A stretch of DNA of 48,235 nt from Sphingopyxis sp. (GTDB lineage Bacteria; Pseudomonadota; Alphaproteobacteria; Sphingomonadales; Sphingomonadaceae). The notes under the pieces were generated by a model. That model searched no databases. It was not told where the DNA came from and worked only from the letters and a program-made list of their open reading frames with translations. The position numbers were made by a program, and so were the translations under genes. Shown here one piece after another: positions 7,384 through 15,912 of the stretch (positions are counted from its first letter, which is position 1; each line of letters starts with the position of its first letter). The DNA is taken from NCBI RefSeq assembly GCF_016793825.1, contig NZ_JAEULM010000024.1, positions 1-48,235 of the forward strand, in the 5' to 3' direction.

Positions 7384-9245
7384 CACGCCGCCCTCTTTCG
7401 GCTGTGGACCATGATCGCGGTCAGTGCCGCCGGCGTTACGCCGTCGATCCGCGCAGCCTGACCCAGCGTCTCGGGTCGCGCCCTTGTCAATCGCTCGACC
7501 ATCTCGCGCGACAGACCGCCGATCGCGCCGTAATCCAGCGCGGGGTCGAGTCCGATGGCCTCATTTGCCGCAAGCGAGCGTAGCTCCGCGTCCTGCCGCG
7601 CGATATAGGGGGCATAGTGCGCATCCTCGGCAAGCTCCGCCAGTATCGCACCGTCGATCGCCTCTAGATCAGGCGCGAGCGCCTTCAGCGTGGCGATCGT
7701 CACGCCAGGAAAACGTAAGAGATCGATCCGCCTCCGCGACACGCCGTCCGCCGGAACCGCCAGACCGATCGCCAGATAGTCCGCCGTCAACACCGGCTCG
7801 GCCAGCAGCGCCGCCGCCGACTCCCGATTCACTTGCCGCGCCTCGAACAACTCCGCCGTTGCGCGACGCACCAACCCCAGTGCGATCCCCCGGGGCGTCA
7901 GTCGCGTTGCGGCGTTGTCGGCGCGAAGCCGCAAGCGATACTCGGCCCGCGCGGTCAACATGCGGTAAGGCTCGGTAACCCCCTGCAGCACAAGATCGTC
8001 GACCATGACGCCGATGTAGGATTCCGATCGGTCGAGGATCATCGATTCGCGGCCCTGCACCGCAAGCGCGGCATTGGCCCCGGCTACCAGACCCTGCGCC
8101 GCCGCTTCCTCATAACCCGTGGTGCCGTTGATCTGCCCAGCGCAATATAGTCCTCCGATCGCGCGAACCTGCAACGTCCGATCGAGCGCCCGGGGATCGA
8201 TATGGTCATATTCGACCGCATAGCCCGGCACCGTCATTTCGACCTGCTCCAGCCCCTCCATCGTCCGCAGCATCGCAAGCTGGACATCGGCGGGAAGCGA
8301 GGTCGAAATTCCGTTCGGATAGACAAGGGATGAATCCAGCCCCTCGGGCTCCAGGAACACCTGATGGCCGTCACGGTCGGCAAAGCGGTGGATCTTGTCC
8401 TCGATCGATGGGCAATAGCGCGGGCCAGCCGCGCCGATCGCCCCCGTGAACAGCGGCGAGCGGTCGAGATTCGCCGCAATGATCGCATGCGTTTCGGCGT
8501 TGGTCCTCGTGATCGCGCAGAAAATCTGCGGGACTGTTCGGCCCCCGTTCCACGTGGAACAGGTCCAATCGCCCATGTCCGACGGCTGCGCCTCCAGCCG
8601 CGCCCAATCGATCGATCGTCCATCGAGGCGCGGCGGCGTCCCCGTCTTGAGTCGGGCCATCGGCAAATCCGCCGCACGAAGCTGGTCGGCCAGCCGGTGG
8701 GCGCCGGCCTCTCCGATACGTCCACCCTCCATCCGCTCCTCACCACGGAAAAGGCGTCCGCCTAGAAAGGTCCCCGTAGCAAGCACCACCGCGGACGCCA
8801 GAAGGATCGATCCGTCGCCGAGTTCCAGCCCTTCGACACGGGCGCCATCATCCGAAAGCCTCAACGCCGCCGCCTCACCGGCAATCACGGTGATGCTCGT
8901 TTCGGCGGCGAGCAGGGTCTGGATCGCATCGCGATAGAGCGTGCGATCGGCCTGGATGCGCGGACCCTGTACCGCCGCACCCTTCGAGGCATTCAGCATC
9001 CGATAGTGAATCGCCGCACGGTCGGCGGCGCGGGCCATCCAACCATCAAGCGCATCGACTTCACGCATCAGATGCCCCTTGCCGAGCCCGCCAATCGCCG
9101 GATTGCATGACATCGTTCCGATCAGCGCAGGGTCGAAGCTGACAAGCCCGACGCGCGCACCAATCCGAGCCGCCGCCGCGGCGGCCTCGGTTCCGGCGTG
9201 TCCACCGCCGACGACGATGACATCGAAAAGAGCTTCATTCGGCAT
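7383..9245 (-). CDS. mnmG: tRNA uridine-5-carboxymethylaminomethyl modification enzyme MnmG (GidA)
   Basis: 620 residues from the ATG at 9245, which gives the usual N-terminus [20 protein letters not shown]; a longer frame exists but would read through a parS site. MnmG is the FAD-binding partner of MnmE; together they install the cmnm5 group on wobble U34 of certain tRNAs. The dinucleotide-binding [10 protein letters not shown] is at 13-22 and the family motif [11 protein letters not shown] follows around 45-55. The C-terminal helical domain ([22 protein letters not shown]) binds tRNA and MnmE. It lies directly after mnmE and contains a parS-like site. Confidence 0.97.
   Translation of the reverse strand: MPNEALFDVIVVGGGHAGTEAAAAAARIGARVGLVSFDPALIGTMSCNPAIGGLGKGHLMREVDALDGWMARAADRAAIHYRMLNASKGAAVQGPRIQADRTLYRDAIQTLLAAETSITVIAGEAAALRLSDDGARVEGLELGDGSILLASAVVLATGTFLGGRLFRGEERMEGGRIGEAGAHRLADQLRAADLPMARLKTGTPPRLDGRSIDWARLEAQPSDMGDWTCSTWNGGRTVPQIFCAITRTNAETHAIIAANLDRSPLFTGAIGAAGPRYCPSIEDKIHRFADRDGHQVFLEPEGLDSSLVYPNGISTSLPADVQLAMLRTMEGLEQVEMTVPGYAVEYDHIDPRALDRTLQVRAIGGLYCAGQINGTTGYEEAAAQGLVAGANAALAVQGRESMILDRSESYIGVMVDDLVLQGVTEPYRMLTARAEYRLRLRADNAATRLTPRGIALGLVRRATAELFEARQVNRESAAALLAEPVLTADYLAIGLAVPADGVSRRRIDLLRFPGVTIATLKALAPDLEAIDGAILAELAEDAHYAPYIARQDAELRSLAANEAIGLDPALDYGAIGGLSREMVERLTRARPETLGQAARIDGVTPAALTAIMVHSRKRAA
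8546..8561. other. parS-like site 2 (inside mnmG)
   Basis: CGTTCCACGTGGAACA differs from a perfect palindromic parS variant (TGTTCCACGTGGAACA) only at the first base and keeps the CCACGTGG core. It is inside mnmG, where it encodes Cys-Ser-Thr-Trp-Asn. It is weaker than the other two sites but well placed in the parS cluster. Confidence 0.75.
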
Positions 9246-9305
9246 GATTGCCGGCGCCTTTAGCGCAATGCGAGCAGCGAATCCACCGGCGTGCGCCCGG
9301 AGCCG

Positions 9306-9321
9306 TGTTTCACGTGAAACA
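9306..9321. other. parS centromere site 3 (mnmE-mnmG spacer)
   Basis: TGTTTCACGTGAAACA is a perfect 16-base palindrome and the exact consensus parS. It sits directly after the mnmE stop codon (9322-9324, minus strand) and about 60 bases upstream of the mnmG start, so this one is non-coding. Confidence 0.96.
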
Positions 9322-10632
9322 TCATTTTCCGATGCAGAAACGGCCAAACAGCGCATCGAGCATGTCCTCGACGCCAGCCCGCCCCGTTATCCGGTCGAGC
9401 GCTATGCCCGCAAGCCGCAAGCGCTCGGCAAGCAGGATAAGATCCTCCGCTTCAGGTGACTGCGGCATGATGTCGAGCCATTGCCTCGCTTCGACGAGAG
9501 CGCTCCGCTGCCGCTGCCGCAGCGCCGCCTCCCCTTCCCTCGGCAACATCCTCCGCGCCTGTTCGACGATGAGTCGGTGCAGGGCATCCATCCCCTCACC
9601 CGTCATCGCCGACAGAGCGAGATCCCAGCGCGCCACGGCGTCAGCATCCGGCACCCTCTCGCTTCCCGCTTCGTCCCGCCAGCGGTCCGCCTGCGCCGCA
9701 ATCCGAATGACGCGCGGATGTTCGGGCGCATCGCTCGGGCGTCCCAGCCACAACAGAATATCCGCCGCCTCGATCGCCGCCTTTGCCCGGTCGATACCGA
9801 TCGCTTCGACCCCATCGCCGGCTTCGTCCCGAATGCCGGCCGTATCGGAGAAACGCATCGCGATCCCATCCAGCGCCAGCGGCGTTTCGATGACGTCGCG
9901 CGTCGTTCCCGCAACAGGTGACACGATCGCAAGCTCGCGCTGTGCCAAGGCATTGATGAGCGTCGATTTTCCGGCGTTCGGCGGGCCCGCAATCACAACC
10001 GAAAGTCCTTCGGAAATCACCTCGGCCGCAGGCCGCGCCAGCCATTCGTCCAGCGCACGGCCGAGGCTCTCCATCCCCTCTCGCAGCCGCCGCATCACCG
10101 CATCGCCGACCTCGACATCGTCCTCGTCGGCGAAGTTGAGTTCGGCCTCGGCCCCCGCCATCAGCGTCAACAGCCGATCCTGCCAGCCCGCCACGGCGCG
10201 CGACACATGCCCGCTCGCCATGCCGAGCGCCTGGATACGCTGACTTTCCGTCTCGGCGGCAAGAAGATCGGCCAGTCCTTCGGCCTCAGCCAGGTCGATT
10301 CGCCCATTCAGAAACGCCCTGCGGGTAAACTCTCCTGCCTCGGCACGCCGCAGCCCCGGAATCGCCCCGAGCGCCGTCTCCACGGCCGCGACCACCGCGC
10401 GGCCACCATGAAGATGCACTTCGGCCAGATCCTCGCCCGTCGCGGTGGCCGGGCCGGGAAACCATAGCAGGAGGGCGCGGTCGAGCGGTGTGCCGGCTGA
10501 ATCGTGAAGGTCCGCCAGCGACGCCCGCCGCGCTTCGGGCAAGCGCCCGGCGAGCGTCTTCAGCGCCACGCCGGCTTCCGGTCCACTGACCCGCACAACC
10601 GCGATCGCTGCCGGCGGCATTCCGCTCGACAA
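9322..10632 (-). CDS. mnmE: tRNA-modification GTPase MnmE (TrmE)
   Basis: At least 436 residues. MnmE is the GTPase partner of MnmG in wobble-uridine modification. The N-terminal folate-binding domain ([19 protein letters not shown]), the GTPase motifs (G1 [10 protein letters not shown]2 GTTRD, G3 DTAGIR) and the C-terminal FCIGK with the conserved Cys are all present. The first conventional start is TTG at 10632, used here. The conserved DTIFA residues lie just upstream in frame with no ATG or GTG, so translation may begin at ATT (10656-10654) or at CTG (10668-10666), which overlaps the stop of the gene before it. It is cotranscribed with the upstream DUF6489 gene and with mnmG. Confidence 0.95.
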   Translation of the reverse strand: MSSGMPPAAIAVVRVSGPEAGVALKTLAGRLPEARRASLADLHDSAGTPLDRALLLWFPGPATATGEDLAEVHLHGGRAVVAAVETALGAIPGLRRAEAGEFTRRAFLNGRIDLAEAEGLADLLAAETESQRIQALGMASGHVSRAVAGWQDRLLTLMAGAEAELNFADEDDVEVGDAVMRRLREGMESLGRALDEWLARPAAEVISEGLSVVIAGPPNAGKSTLINALAQRELAIVSPVAGTTRDVIETPLALDGIAMRFSDTAGIRDEAGDGVEAIGIDRAKAAIEAADILLWLGRPSDAPEHPRVIRIAAQADRWRDEAGSERVPDADAVARWDLALSAMTGEGMDALHRLIVEQARRMLPREGEAALRQRQRSALVEARQWLDIMPQSPEAEDLILLAERLRLAGIALDRITGRAGVEDMLDALFGRFCIGK

Positions 10633-10664
10633 CGCAAAGATCGTATCACTTACAATGGCTTGGT

Positions 10665-10973
10665 TCAGCTCTTGCGCCCCTTGGCGGCCTTGTCGTCATC
10701 GCCGGCGCCTGCCGCCTTCCCGGCCGACTTCGACGCGCCGCCCATCAGTCCGCTCCCAAACTGGCCCAGCAACGACTGGACGAGACCCAATCCGCTTTCG
10801 CCCATTGGCACCCATGTCTTGACCATCTGCTGGACCATGTCGGGCGTGATGCCTTTCGCCATCAATTCCTTGACCCGGCTCAAATAGATGTCGTGCAGCG
10901 GCTCGAGGTCGGGGAGCCCGAACAGCCGCCGGGCTTCCTCGGGCGTGCAATCGATCTCGATATTGAACTTCAT
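10665..10973 (-). CDS. DUF6489 family protein
   Basis: 102 residues, soluble, no signal peptide. The N-terminal 70 residues are conserved-looking (FNIEIDCTPEEARRLFGLPDLEPLHDIYLSRVKELMAKGI), then a Gly-rich stretch and a charged Lys/Asp-rich tail. Matches the small alphaproteobacterial family DUF6489 from memory; no function is known. It heads the mnmE-mnmG-rsmG-parAB operon, ending about 30 bases before the first conventional mnmE start. Its promoter would lie in the 97-base divergent spacer (10974-11070), which also holds a CGAAG/CTTCG inverted repeat at 11013-11027. Confidence 0.75.
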   Translation of the reverse strand: MKFNIEIDCTPEEARRLFGLPDLEPLHDIYLSRVKELMAKGITPDMVQQMVKTWVPMGESGLGLVQSLLGQFGSGLMGGASKSAGKAAGAGDDDKAAKGRKS

Positions 10974-11070
10974 CGTGTGGCCTTCCCTTTCGGCGCTTGA
11001 GCCGCGCCAGAACGAAGGCTAGCTTCGCGCTTTCCCTACCAAGAAGCAAGAGACAGGAGATCTCCCCGCC

Positions 11071-11778
11071 ATGACCGCAACTTCCGCGACGAACACGACC
11101 ATCCCGGCGCTGGACGGCGAAGGGGCAATCCCGGCCTATGTCGCGCGGCCCGACGCCGATTCGTCGCGTGCGATCATCGTGATTCCGGAGATCTTCGGCG
11201 TCAATGCCGGCATCCGTGAGAAGTGCGACGACTGGGCCGCACAAGGCTATCTCGCGATTGCCCCCGACATTTTCTGGCGCTTCGCTCCCGGTGTCGAACT
11301 GGATCCCGACGTCGAAGCCGAGTTGCAGGAAGCCTTCGGCTATTTCGGCCAGTATGACGCCGACGATGGCGTGAAGGATATCGAAGCCGCAATCCGCTGG
11401 CTCCACTATCAGGGGGCAAGCAAGGTCGGTTGTGCAGGCTACTGCCTCGGCGGGCGTCTCGCCTATATGACCGCGGCCCGCACCGACATCGATGCGTCGG
11501 TGGGCTATTATGGCGTGATGATCGACCAGATGCTGAACGAAAGCCACGCGATCGCGCGACCGTTGATGCTTCACATCCCGACTGCCGACCATTTCGTCAG
11601 CGCCGAAGCACAGGCCCAGATACACGAAGCGCTCGACCCGCATCCCAAGGTCACGCTTCACGACTATGTCGGGCTCGACCATGGCTTCGCCGCGACGCAT
11701 GGCAACCGCCGCGACAATGCGGCGGCCGAGCTGGCCGACGGTCGCACCCGCGCGTTTCTTGCGGAGCATCTCGCATGA
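11071..11778 (+). CDS. Dienelactone hydrolase family protein
   Basis: 235 residues, alpha/beta hydrolase fold of the dienelactone-hydrolase family. These enzymes use a Cys-His-Asp triad to open lactones or cleave esters. The nucleophile is Cys125 in GYCLGG; the IPEIFGVN segment with Glu40, the TADHFVS segment and the GLDHGF segment with the catalytic His complete the pattern. AGGAG lies upstream of the ATG. It overlaps the following NTF2-like gene by ATGA, so the pair is co-translated. The substrate cannot be told from sequence; many relatives are not linked to aromatic degradation. Confidence 0.9.
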   Translation: MTATSATNTTIPALDGEGAIPAYVARPDADSSRAIIVIPEIFGVNAGIREKCDDWAAQGYLAIAPDIFWRFAPGVELDPDVEAELQEAFGYFGQYDADDGVKDIEAAIRWLHYQGASKVGCAGYCLGGRLAYMTAARTDIDASVGYYGVMIDQMLNESHAIARPLMLHIPTADHFVSAEAQAQIHEALDPHPKVTLHDYVGLDHGFAATHGNRRDNAAAELADGRTRAFLAEHLA

Positions 11779-12182
11779 GCGCGCGCGCTGACGCCAGGAC
11801 GGGTGTGGCTGCCTGGCACGCCTATATGCAATCGGGCGATGCGCAGGCACTGAAAGGCAGCCTGGCCGACGATGCGGTATTTCATTCGCCTGTCGTCCAC
11901 ACCCCGCAGGAGGGCCGAGAGAAGGTTTTCGCCTATCTCCATGCGGCAAGCCATGTGCTGGGCGGCGAGAATTTCCGTTACCTGCGCGAGATCGTCGACG
12001 GCGACCAGGCCATGCTCGAGTTCCAGAGCGAGATCGATGGCATCCAGATCAATGGTGTCGACATCATCCGCTGGAACGACGACGGAAAGATACAGGATTT
12101 CAAAGTGATGGTTCGCCCGCTCAAGGCGATCAACAAGGTCTGGGAGAAGATGACGGCGATGCTCGCGGCGCAGGCGGGGTGA
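11775..12182 (+). CDS. NTF2-like (SnoaL-type) small protein
   Basis: 135 residues from the ATG at 11775, which overlaps the hydrolase stop (ATGA). The fold is NTF2-like: an N-terminal helix (WHAYMQSGDAQALKGSLADDAVFHSPV) and alternating strands ending in KIQDFKVMVRPLKAINKVWEKM. Such proteins serve as isomerases, hydratases or binding modules; no catalytic residues can be assigned here. Coupling to the hydrolase suggests a shared substrate. Confidence 0.82.
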   Translation: MSARADARTGVAAWHAYMQSGDAQALKGSLADDAVFHSPVVHTPQEGREKVFAYLHAASHVLGGENFRYLREIVDGDQAMLEFQSEIDGIQINGVDIIRWNDDGKIQDFKVMVRPLKAINKVWEKMTAMLAAQAG

Positions 12183-12192
12183 CGGGGACCGG

Positions 12193-13779
12193 GTGCTCGC
12201 CATGCGCCGGCTGATCGCTTTCCCGATCCTGCTCGCGGCGATCGCGCTGGCCGCGTGGTGGACGCCGGCACGCTGGACACTCCTGCTCTGGGTGCCGCTG
12301 CTCCTGCTTGCAGCCTATGATGCCCTGCAACGTCATCACAGCCTCCGCCGCAATTTTCCACTGATCGCACGCATCCGCTGGCTGTTCGAGGCGCTGCGCC
12401 CATTCCTCTACGCCTATATCGTCGAGGGCCCGCTCGACGGCCGTCCATTCGCCCGCGCCGAACGCGATATCGTCTATGCCCGTGCGAAGGGCGAACTCGA
12501 CAGCCATCCCTTTGGCACCGAACTCGACGTCTATTCGGACGAATATGAATGGATGAGCCACAGCATCGCCCCCGCCACGGGAGCCGATCGCAGCCAGCGC
12601 GTCCATGTCGGTACCGCCCAATGTACCAAGCCCTACGACGTCGCGTTGCTCAATATCTCGGCGATGAGTTTCGGCTCGCTCGGGGCGAAGGCGATCGAAG
12701 CGCTGAACCTCGGCGCCAAGCTCGGCAATTTCTACCACGACACCGGCGAAGGCGGCTTCAGCCCCTATCACAGCATCCACGGGGGCGACATCGTCTGGGA
12801 GCTCGGAAGCGGCTATTTTGGCTGCCGCGATGAAGCGGGCCGCTTCGATTCTACGCGCTTTCGCGACCGGGCCCAGAACGACCAGGTCAGGATGATCGAG
12901 ATCAAGCTCAGCCAGGGCGCCAAGCCCGGACATGGCGGCGTCTTGCCGGGCGCAAAGGTCAGCGCAGAGATCGCGGCGACACGCGGCGTCCCCGAAGGAC
13001 GGGATTGCATTTCCCCTGCCGCGCATTCGGCGTTCACGACCCCGATCGAAATGGTCGAATGGGCCGCGAAACTGCGCGATCTGTCGGGTGGCAAGCCGGT
13101 GGGGATCAAGCTTTGCGTCGGCCAGCCGCACGAGGTTTATGCCGTCATGAAGGCAATGATCGAGAGTGGAATCCGCCTCGATTACATCGTCGTTGATGGC
13201 GCCGAGGGCGGCACCGGTGCAGCGCCGATCGAGTTTTCGAACCGCGTCGGTATGCCGCTGCGCGAAGGGCTGATCTTCGTGCGCAATGCGCTTGTCGGTT
13301 GCGGGCTGAAAGAGGACATCCGCCTGGCCGCATCGGGGAAAGTGCATTCGGGTGCGGGGCTCGCGGTCAATTGTGCGCTCGGCGCCGACTGGTCGAACGC
13401 GGCGCGCGCCTTCATGTTCAGCCTCGGTTGCGTCCAGTCGCTGCGCTGTCATACCGACCAGTGCCCGACCGGCGTCGCCACGCAGGATCCCGGCCGCCAG
13501 CGCGGGCTCGTTCCCGCCGAGAAGGCCGGGCGCGTCCGCCGCTTCCAGGCGGCAACCGTTTCGGCGCTGTGGGATATCAGCTGCGCCATGGGGCTCGACA
13601 ATCCCTGGCAGATCCGGCCTCACCATCTGCACGAGCGCCTCAACTCGGCGCGCTCGGACACGATCGACCGTATCTATAAATTCTACGAGCGCGGCGTGCT
13701 GCTCGACGATCCCGATTCCGTCGCGGGCGCCCGCTATTGGGCCATGGCGCGCGCCGACAGCTTCCGCGCGGCCTGCTAG
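12193..13779 (+). CDS. FMN-binding glutamate-synthase family protein
   Basis: About 528 residues. The GTG at 12193 has GGGG five bases upstream; an ATG at 12202 is the alternative. The N-terminus has two membrane-type helices (about 8-20 and 28-42), so the enzyme is probably membrane-attached. The rest matches the synthase domain of glutamate synthase: ISAMSFGSLGAKAIEALN, GEGGFSPYH, SQGAKPGHGGVLPG, VDGAEGGTGAAP and the Cys-containing QSLRCHTDQCPTGVATQ segment (FMN and iron-sulfur region). It lacks the amidotransferase domain, so it is not a full GltB; its substrate is unknown. It converges with DUF1489 and the two stop codons lie in one palindrome. Confidence 0.88.
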   Translation: MLAMRRLIAFPILLAAIALAAWWTPARWTLLLWVPLLLLAAYDALQRHHSLRRNFPLIARIRWLFEALRPFLYAYIVEGPLDGRPFARAERDIVYARAKGELDSHPFGTELDVYSDEYEWMSHSIAPATGADRSQRVHVGTAQCTKPYDVALLNISAMSFGSLGAKAIEALNLGAKLGNFYHDTGEGGFSPYHSIHGGDIVWELGSGYFGCRDEAGRFDSTRFRDRAQNDQVRMIEIKLSQGAKPGHGGVLPGAKVSAEIAATRGVPEGRDCISPAAHSAFTTPIEMVEWAAKLRDLSGGKPVGIKLCVGQPHEVYAVMKAMIESGIRLDYIVVDGAEGGTGAAPIEFSNRVGMPLREGLIFVRNALVGCGLKEDIRLAASGKVHSGAGLAVNCALGADWSNAARAFMFSLGCVQSLRCHTDQCPTGVATQDPGRQRGLVPAEKAGRVRRFQAATVSALWDISCAMGLDNPWQIRPHHLHERLNSARSDTIDRIYKFYERGVLLDDPDSVAGARYWAMARADSFRAAC

Positions 13780-13793
13780 GGTCAGGACCCTAG
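13776..13793. terminator. Palindrome containing both convergent stop codons
   Basis: CTAGGGTC-AG-GACCCTAG: eight-base arms around a two-base centre. The plus-strand TAG of the glutamate-synthase-like gene (13777-13779) is in one arm and the minus-strand TAG of DUF1489 (13792-13790) is in the other. No T-tract follows on either strand, so full intrinsic termination is uncertain. Confidence 0.45.
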
Positions 13794-14191
13794 ATCAGGC
13801 TCAATTCGGCGAGTTCGCGATACAGTTCGGGCGGCAGGTCGCCGATGCCGTCGCCCTCTCCAACGCCTTTTGGCGCGTCCGCCTCGGTCAGGTAGCGCCA
13901 TCCCTGATGCGCGCGCTTCGGTTGCGGATGGATGCGTTCGAGCACGCCGGCACAGACGATATCGATCCGCCCGTCATCGCGATCGTCAAAGCGCAGAATC
14001 TCGACGCGCCCGACAAGCGTATGGCGGACGATAAAATGCAGCTTGCCACCGATCAGCTCGTCGGCGCGCTTCGGCTTGAACCGTGTCGTGAACCGGACTT
14101 CACCTTGCTCAGTGCGCGCCTCGATCCGCGCGGCGAGCGCCGGATAGTCCGGGCAGCCGACGGCGACGCGGGTCATGTGCAGGGCAGCCAT
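13790..14191 (-). CDS. DUF1489 family protein
   Basis: 133 residues from the ATG at 14191, chosen because family members begin with a short LHMTRVAVGC segment; an ATG at 14200 is also in frame. Sequence landmarks are RVAVGCPDYPALAAR, FTTRFKPKRADELIGGKLHFIVRHTLVGRVEILRF and HQGWRYL, all matching my knowledge of DUF1489, a small alphaproteobacterial family of unknown function. It follows the two terC genes on the same strand. Confidence 0.82.
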   Translation of the reverse strand: MAALHMTRVAVGCPDYPALAARIEARTEQGEVRFTTRFKPKRADELIGGKLHFIVRHTLVGRVEILRFDDRDDGRIDIVCAGVLERIHPQPKRAHQGWRYLTEADAPKGVGEGDGIGDLPPELYRELAELSLI

Positions 14192-14235
14192 CGCCACCAT
14201 ATGGGTGCGCCAGCGCCAAAGCGCCAGCCCTGCGA

Positions 14236-14955
14236 TCAGCCGCCAATCAGGTTCATGAAGTGCGGATGGACATCGTGCCAGCCGTCCCAGATCATCTTGA
14301 TCGCGACATAGAGGATGACCAGCAAACCGACCCACGCGATCCAGCGATAGCGTTCGATATATTTGGCGATGACATTTGCCGCGACGCCCATCATCGCGAC
14401 CGCGAAGATCAGCCCGACGATCAGGATTCCCGGGTGCTCCCGTGCCGCGCCGGCGACCGCGAGGACATTGTCGAGGCTCATCGACACATCGGCGATCGCG
14501 ACGCCCCACGCCGCGGCCGCAAAGGTCTTTGCGGGACGGAGACCTGAATCCTCATCACCGACAATCTCCGGCGATCCCGCCGATTCGCCGTGATCGCTGC
14601 GAATGTCACGCCACATGCGCCACGCGACCCACAGCAACAGAACCCCGCCGGCCAGCACCAGCCCGACGATCCCGAGCAATTGCTGGACGACCAGAGCAAA
14701 ACCGATGCGCAGCACCAGCGCCGCGCCGACGCCGATCAGGATGACCTTGCGCCGCTGGTCGGCCGGCAAGCCCGCGGCGAGCGCGCCGACGACGATCGCA
14801 TTGTCCCCTGCAAGCACGAGGTCGATCAACAGGACCTGGATGAAGGCCGTGAAGGCGGCAGGTTCGGTGATGTTCGAAAAATCATGGACGATCGCGTCCC
14901 AGATTCCACCTGACGCCGGCACCCCAGCGGCAAACAAGATCATGTCCCAAATCAT
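14236..14955 (-). CDS. TerC family integral membrane protein (copy 1)
   Basis: 239 residues with about seven hydrophobic helices. TerC proteins act in metal (often manganese) export and metal supply to secreted proteins. The two family motifs, each with an Asp-Asn pair in a membrane helix, are DLVLAGDNAIVVGAL (about residue 46) and ADVSMSLDNVLAVAG (about residue 155). A cytoplasmic acidic loop (HGESAGSPEIVGDEDSG) separates the halves. It starts one base after the stop of the second TerC gene, so the two form a tandem pair. Confidence 0.88.
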   Translation of the reverse strand: MIWDMILFAAGVPASGGIWDAIVHDFSNITEPAAFTAFIQVLLIDLVLAGDNAIVVGALAAGLPADQRRKVILIGVGAALVLRIGFALVVQQLLGIVGLVLAGGVLLLWVAWRMWRDIRSDHGESAGSPEIVGDEDSGLRPAKTFAAAAWGVAIADVSMSLDNVLAVAGAAREHPGILIVGLIFAVAMMGVAANVIAKYIERYRWIAWVGLLVILYVAIKMIWDGWHDVHPHFMNLIGG

Positions 14956-14956
14956 C

Positions 14957-15610
14957 TCAGCGTATCCATCCGAACAAATGACCCAGGCCGATCTCGGGAT
15001 CGACCCAACCGTCGTAAATCATCTTCAGCGCCACATAGAGGATCACCACCAGCCCGACCCAGGCGATCCAGTGATACCGTTGCAGCAGCTTGGCGACATA
15101 ATTGGCGGCCAGCCCCATGATCAGCACCGTGACGGTCATGCCGACGAACAGCAAGGCCGGATTTTCACGCGCGATCGAGGCGACGAGCAGCACATTATCG
15201 ATGCTCATCGACAGATCGGCGATCATGATCGAGATCGCAGCCTTGAAAAAGGTCTGCTTTGCCGGTGCGCCTTCGATTTCTGCGGTATCTGGATCATCGA
15301 TCGGACCCGCTTCGGGCGCCGGGCGAATCTCGCGATACATGTTGTAGGCGACCCACAGCAGCAGCAACCCGCCCGCGAACACCAACCCCGTGATCTTGAG
15401 CAACTGCGTCGCGATCGTCGCAAAAGTGACGAGAAATACCAACGCCATACCGACGCCCAGAAACAGCACGCGCTGGCGCTGGCGTTCGGGAAGGCGCCCC
15501 GCGATGGTTCCCATGATCAGCACATTATCGCCGGCCATGGTGAGATCGCCGATAATGATCTGACCCAGCAGCAGCAGTCCGGGTGCGGTAAAGATCGCCG
15601 AAAAATCCAT
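14957..15610 (-). CDS. TerC family integral membrane protein (copy 2)
   Basis: 217 residues, paralogous to the neighbouring copy. Motifs are IIGDLTMAGDNVLIMGTIAGRLPERQRQ in the first half and IADLSMSIDNVLLVASIARE in the second; both proteins end in similar YHWIAWVGL / YRWIAWVGL and IKMIWDGW / LKMIYDGW segments. Its ATG shares one base with the stop of the upstream monooxygenase-fold gene (TGATG). Two adjacent TerC genes may form a heteromeric carrier; that is inference. Confidence 0.88.
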   Translation of the reverse strand: MDFSAIFTAPGLLLLGQIIIGDLTMAGDNVLIMGTIAGRLPERQRQRVLFLGVGMALVFLVTFATIATQLLKITGLVFAGGLLLLWVAYNMYREIRPAPEAGPIDDPDTAEIEGAPAKQTFFKAAISIMIADLSMSIDNVLLVASIARENPALLFVGMTVTVLIMGLAANYVAKLLQRYHWIAWVGLVVILYVALKMIYDGWVDPEIGLGHLFGWIR

Positions 15611-15903
15611 CAGAGCGGCTCTCCGAAATATTGAACCTCGGGCACGGGGTCATAAAAGGGATGCAGAAGCGCGCGCCACTGCCGATAGCGGTCGGACAGC
15701 CGGAAACCATCGCGGTGATCAGCCACCGACCGCCATTCCACCAACAGCAGATAGGGCTGTCCGGTTCCGGTCGGGCGGCGGATTTCGAACGAGAGGAAAC
15801 CGGGCGAGGCCTCGATCAACGGCCTCGCTTCGACAACGGCCGCTTCGAACGCCGCCTCGCTGCCCGCTCGCACGGGGAGCAATGCATGCTCGATCACGGC
15901 CAT
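15610..15903 (-). CDS. Antibiotic-biosynthesis-monooxygenase (ABM) fold protein
   Basis: 97 residues. The short ferredoxin-like alpha/beta pattern (VIEHALLPVRAGSEAAFEAAVVEARPLIEASPGFLSFEIRR, then YLLLVEWRSVADHRDGFR) matches ABM-domain proteins, which include small monooxygenases and haem-degrading enzymes. No specific active-site residues can be assigned. It lies nine bases after rho and overlaps the terC gene by one base. Confidence 0.82.
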   Translation of the reverse strand: MAVIEHALLPVRAGSEAAFEAAVVEARPLIEASPGFLSFEIRRPTGTGQPYLLLVEWRSVADHRDGFRLSDRYRQWRALLHPFYDPVPEVQYFGEPL

Positions 15904-15912
15904 CGCCCTGAC

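Noticed and set aside
10696-11949. 417-codon minus-strand frame across the DUF6489 start and dienelactone hydrolase
   Set aside because: Overlaps two supported genes in wrong frames and shows no family features.
12130-13632. 500-codon minus-strand open frame opposite the glutamate-synthase-like gene
   Set aside because: Antisense shadow of a clear coding gene; His/Arg/Asp-rich translation without domains.
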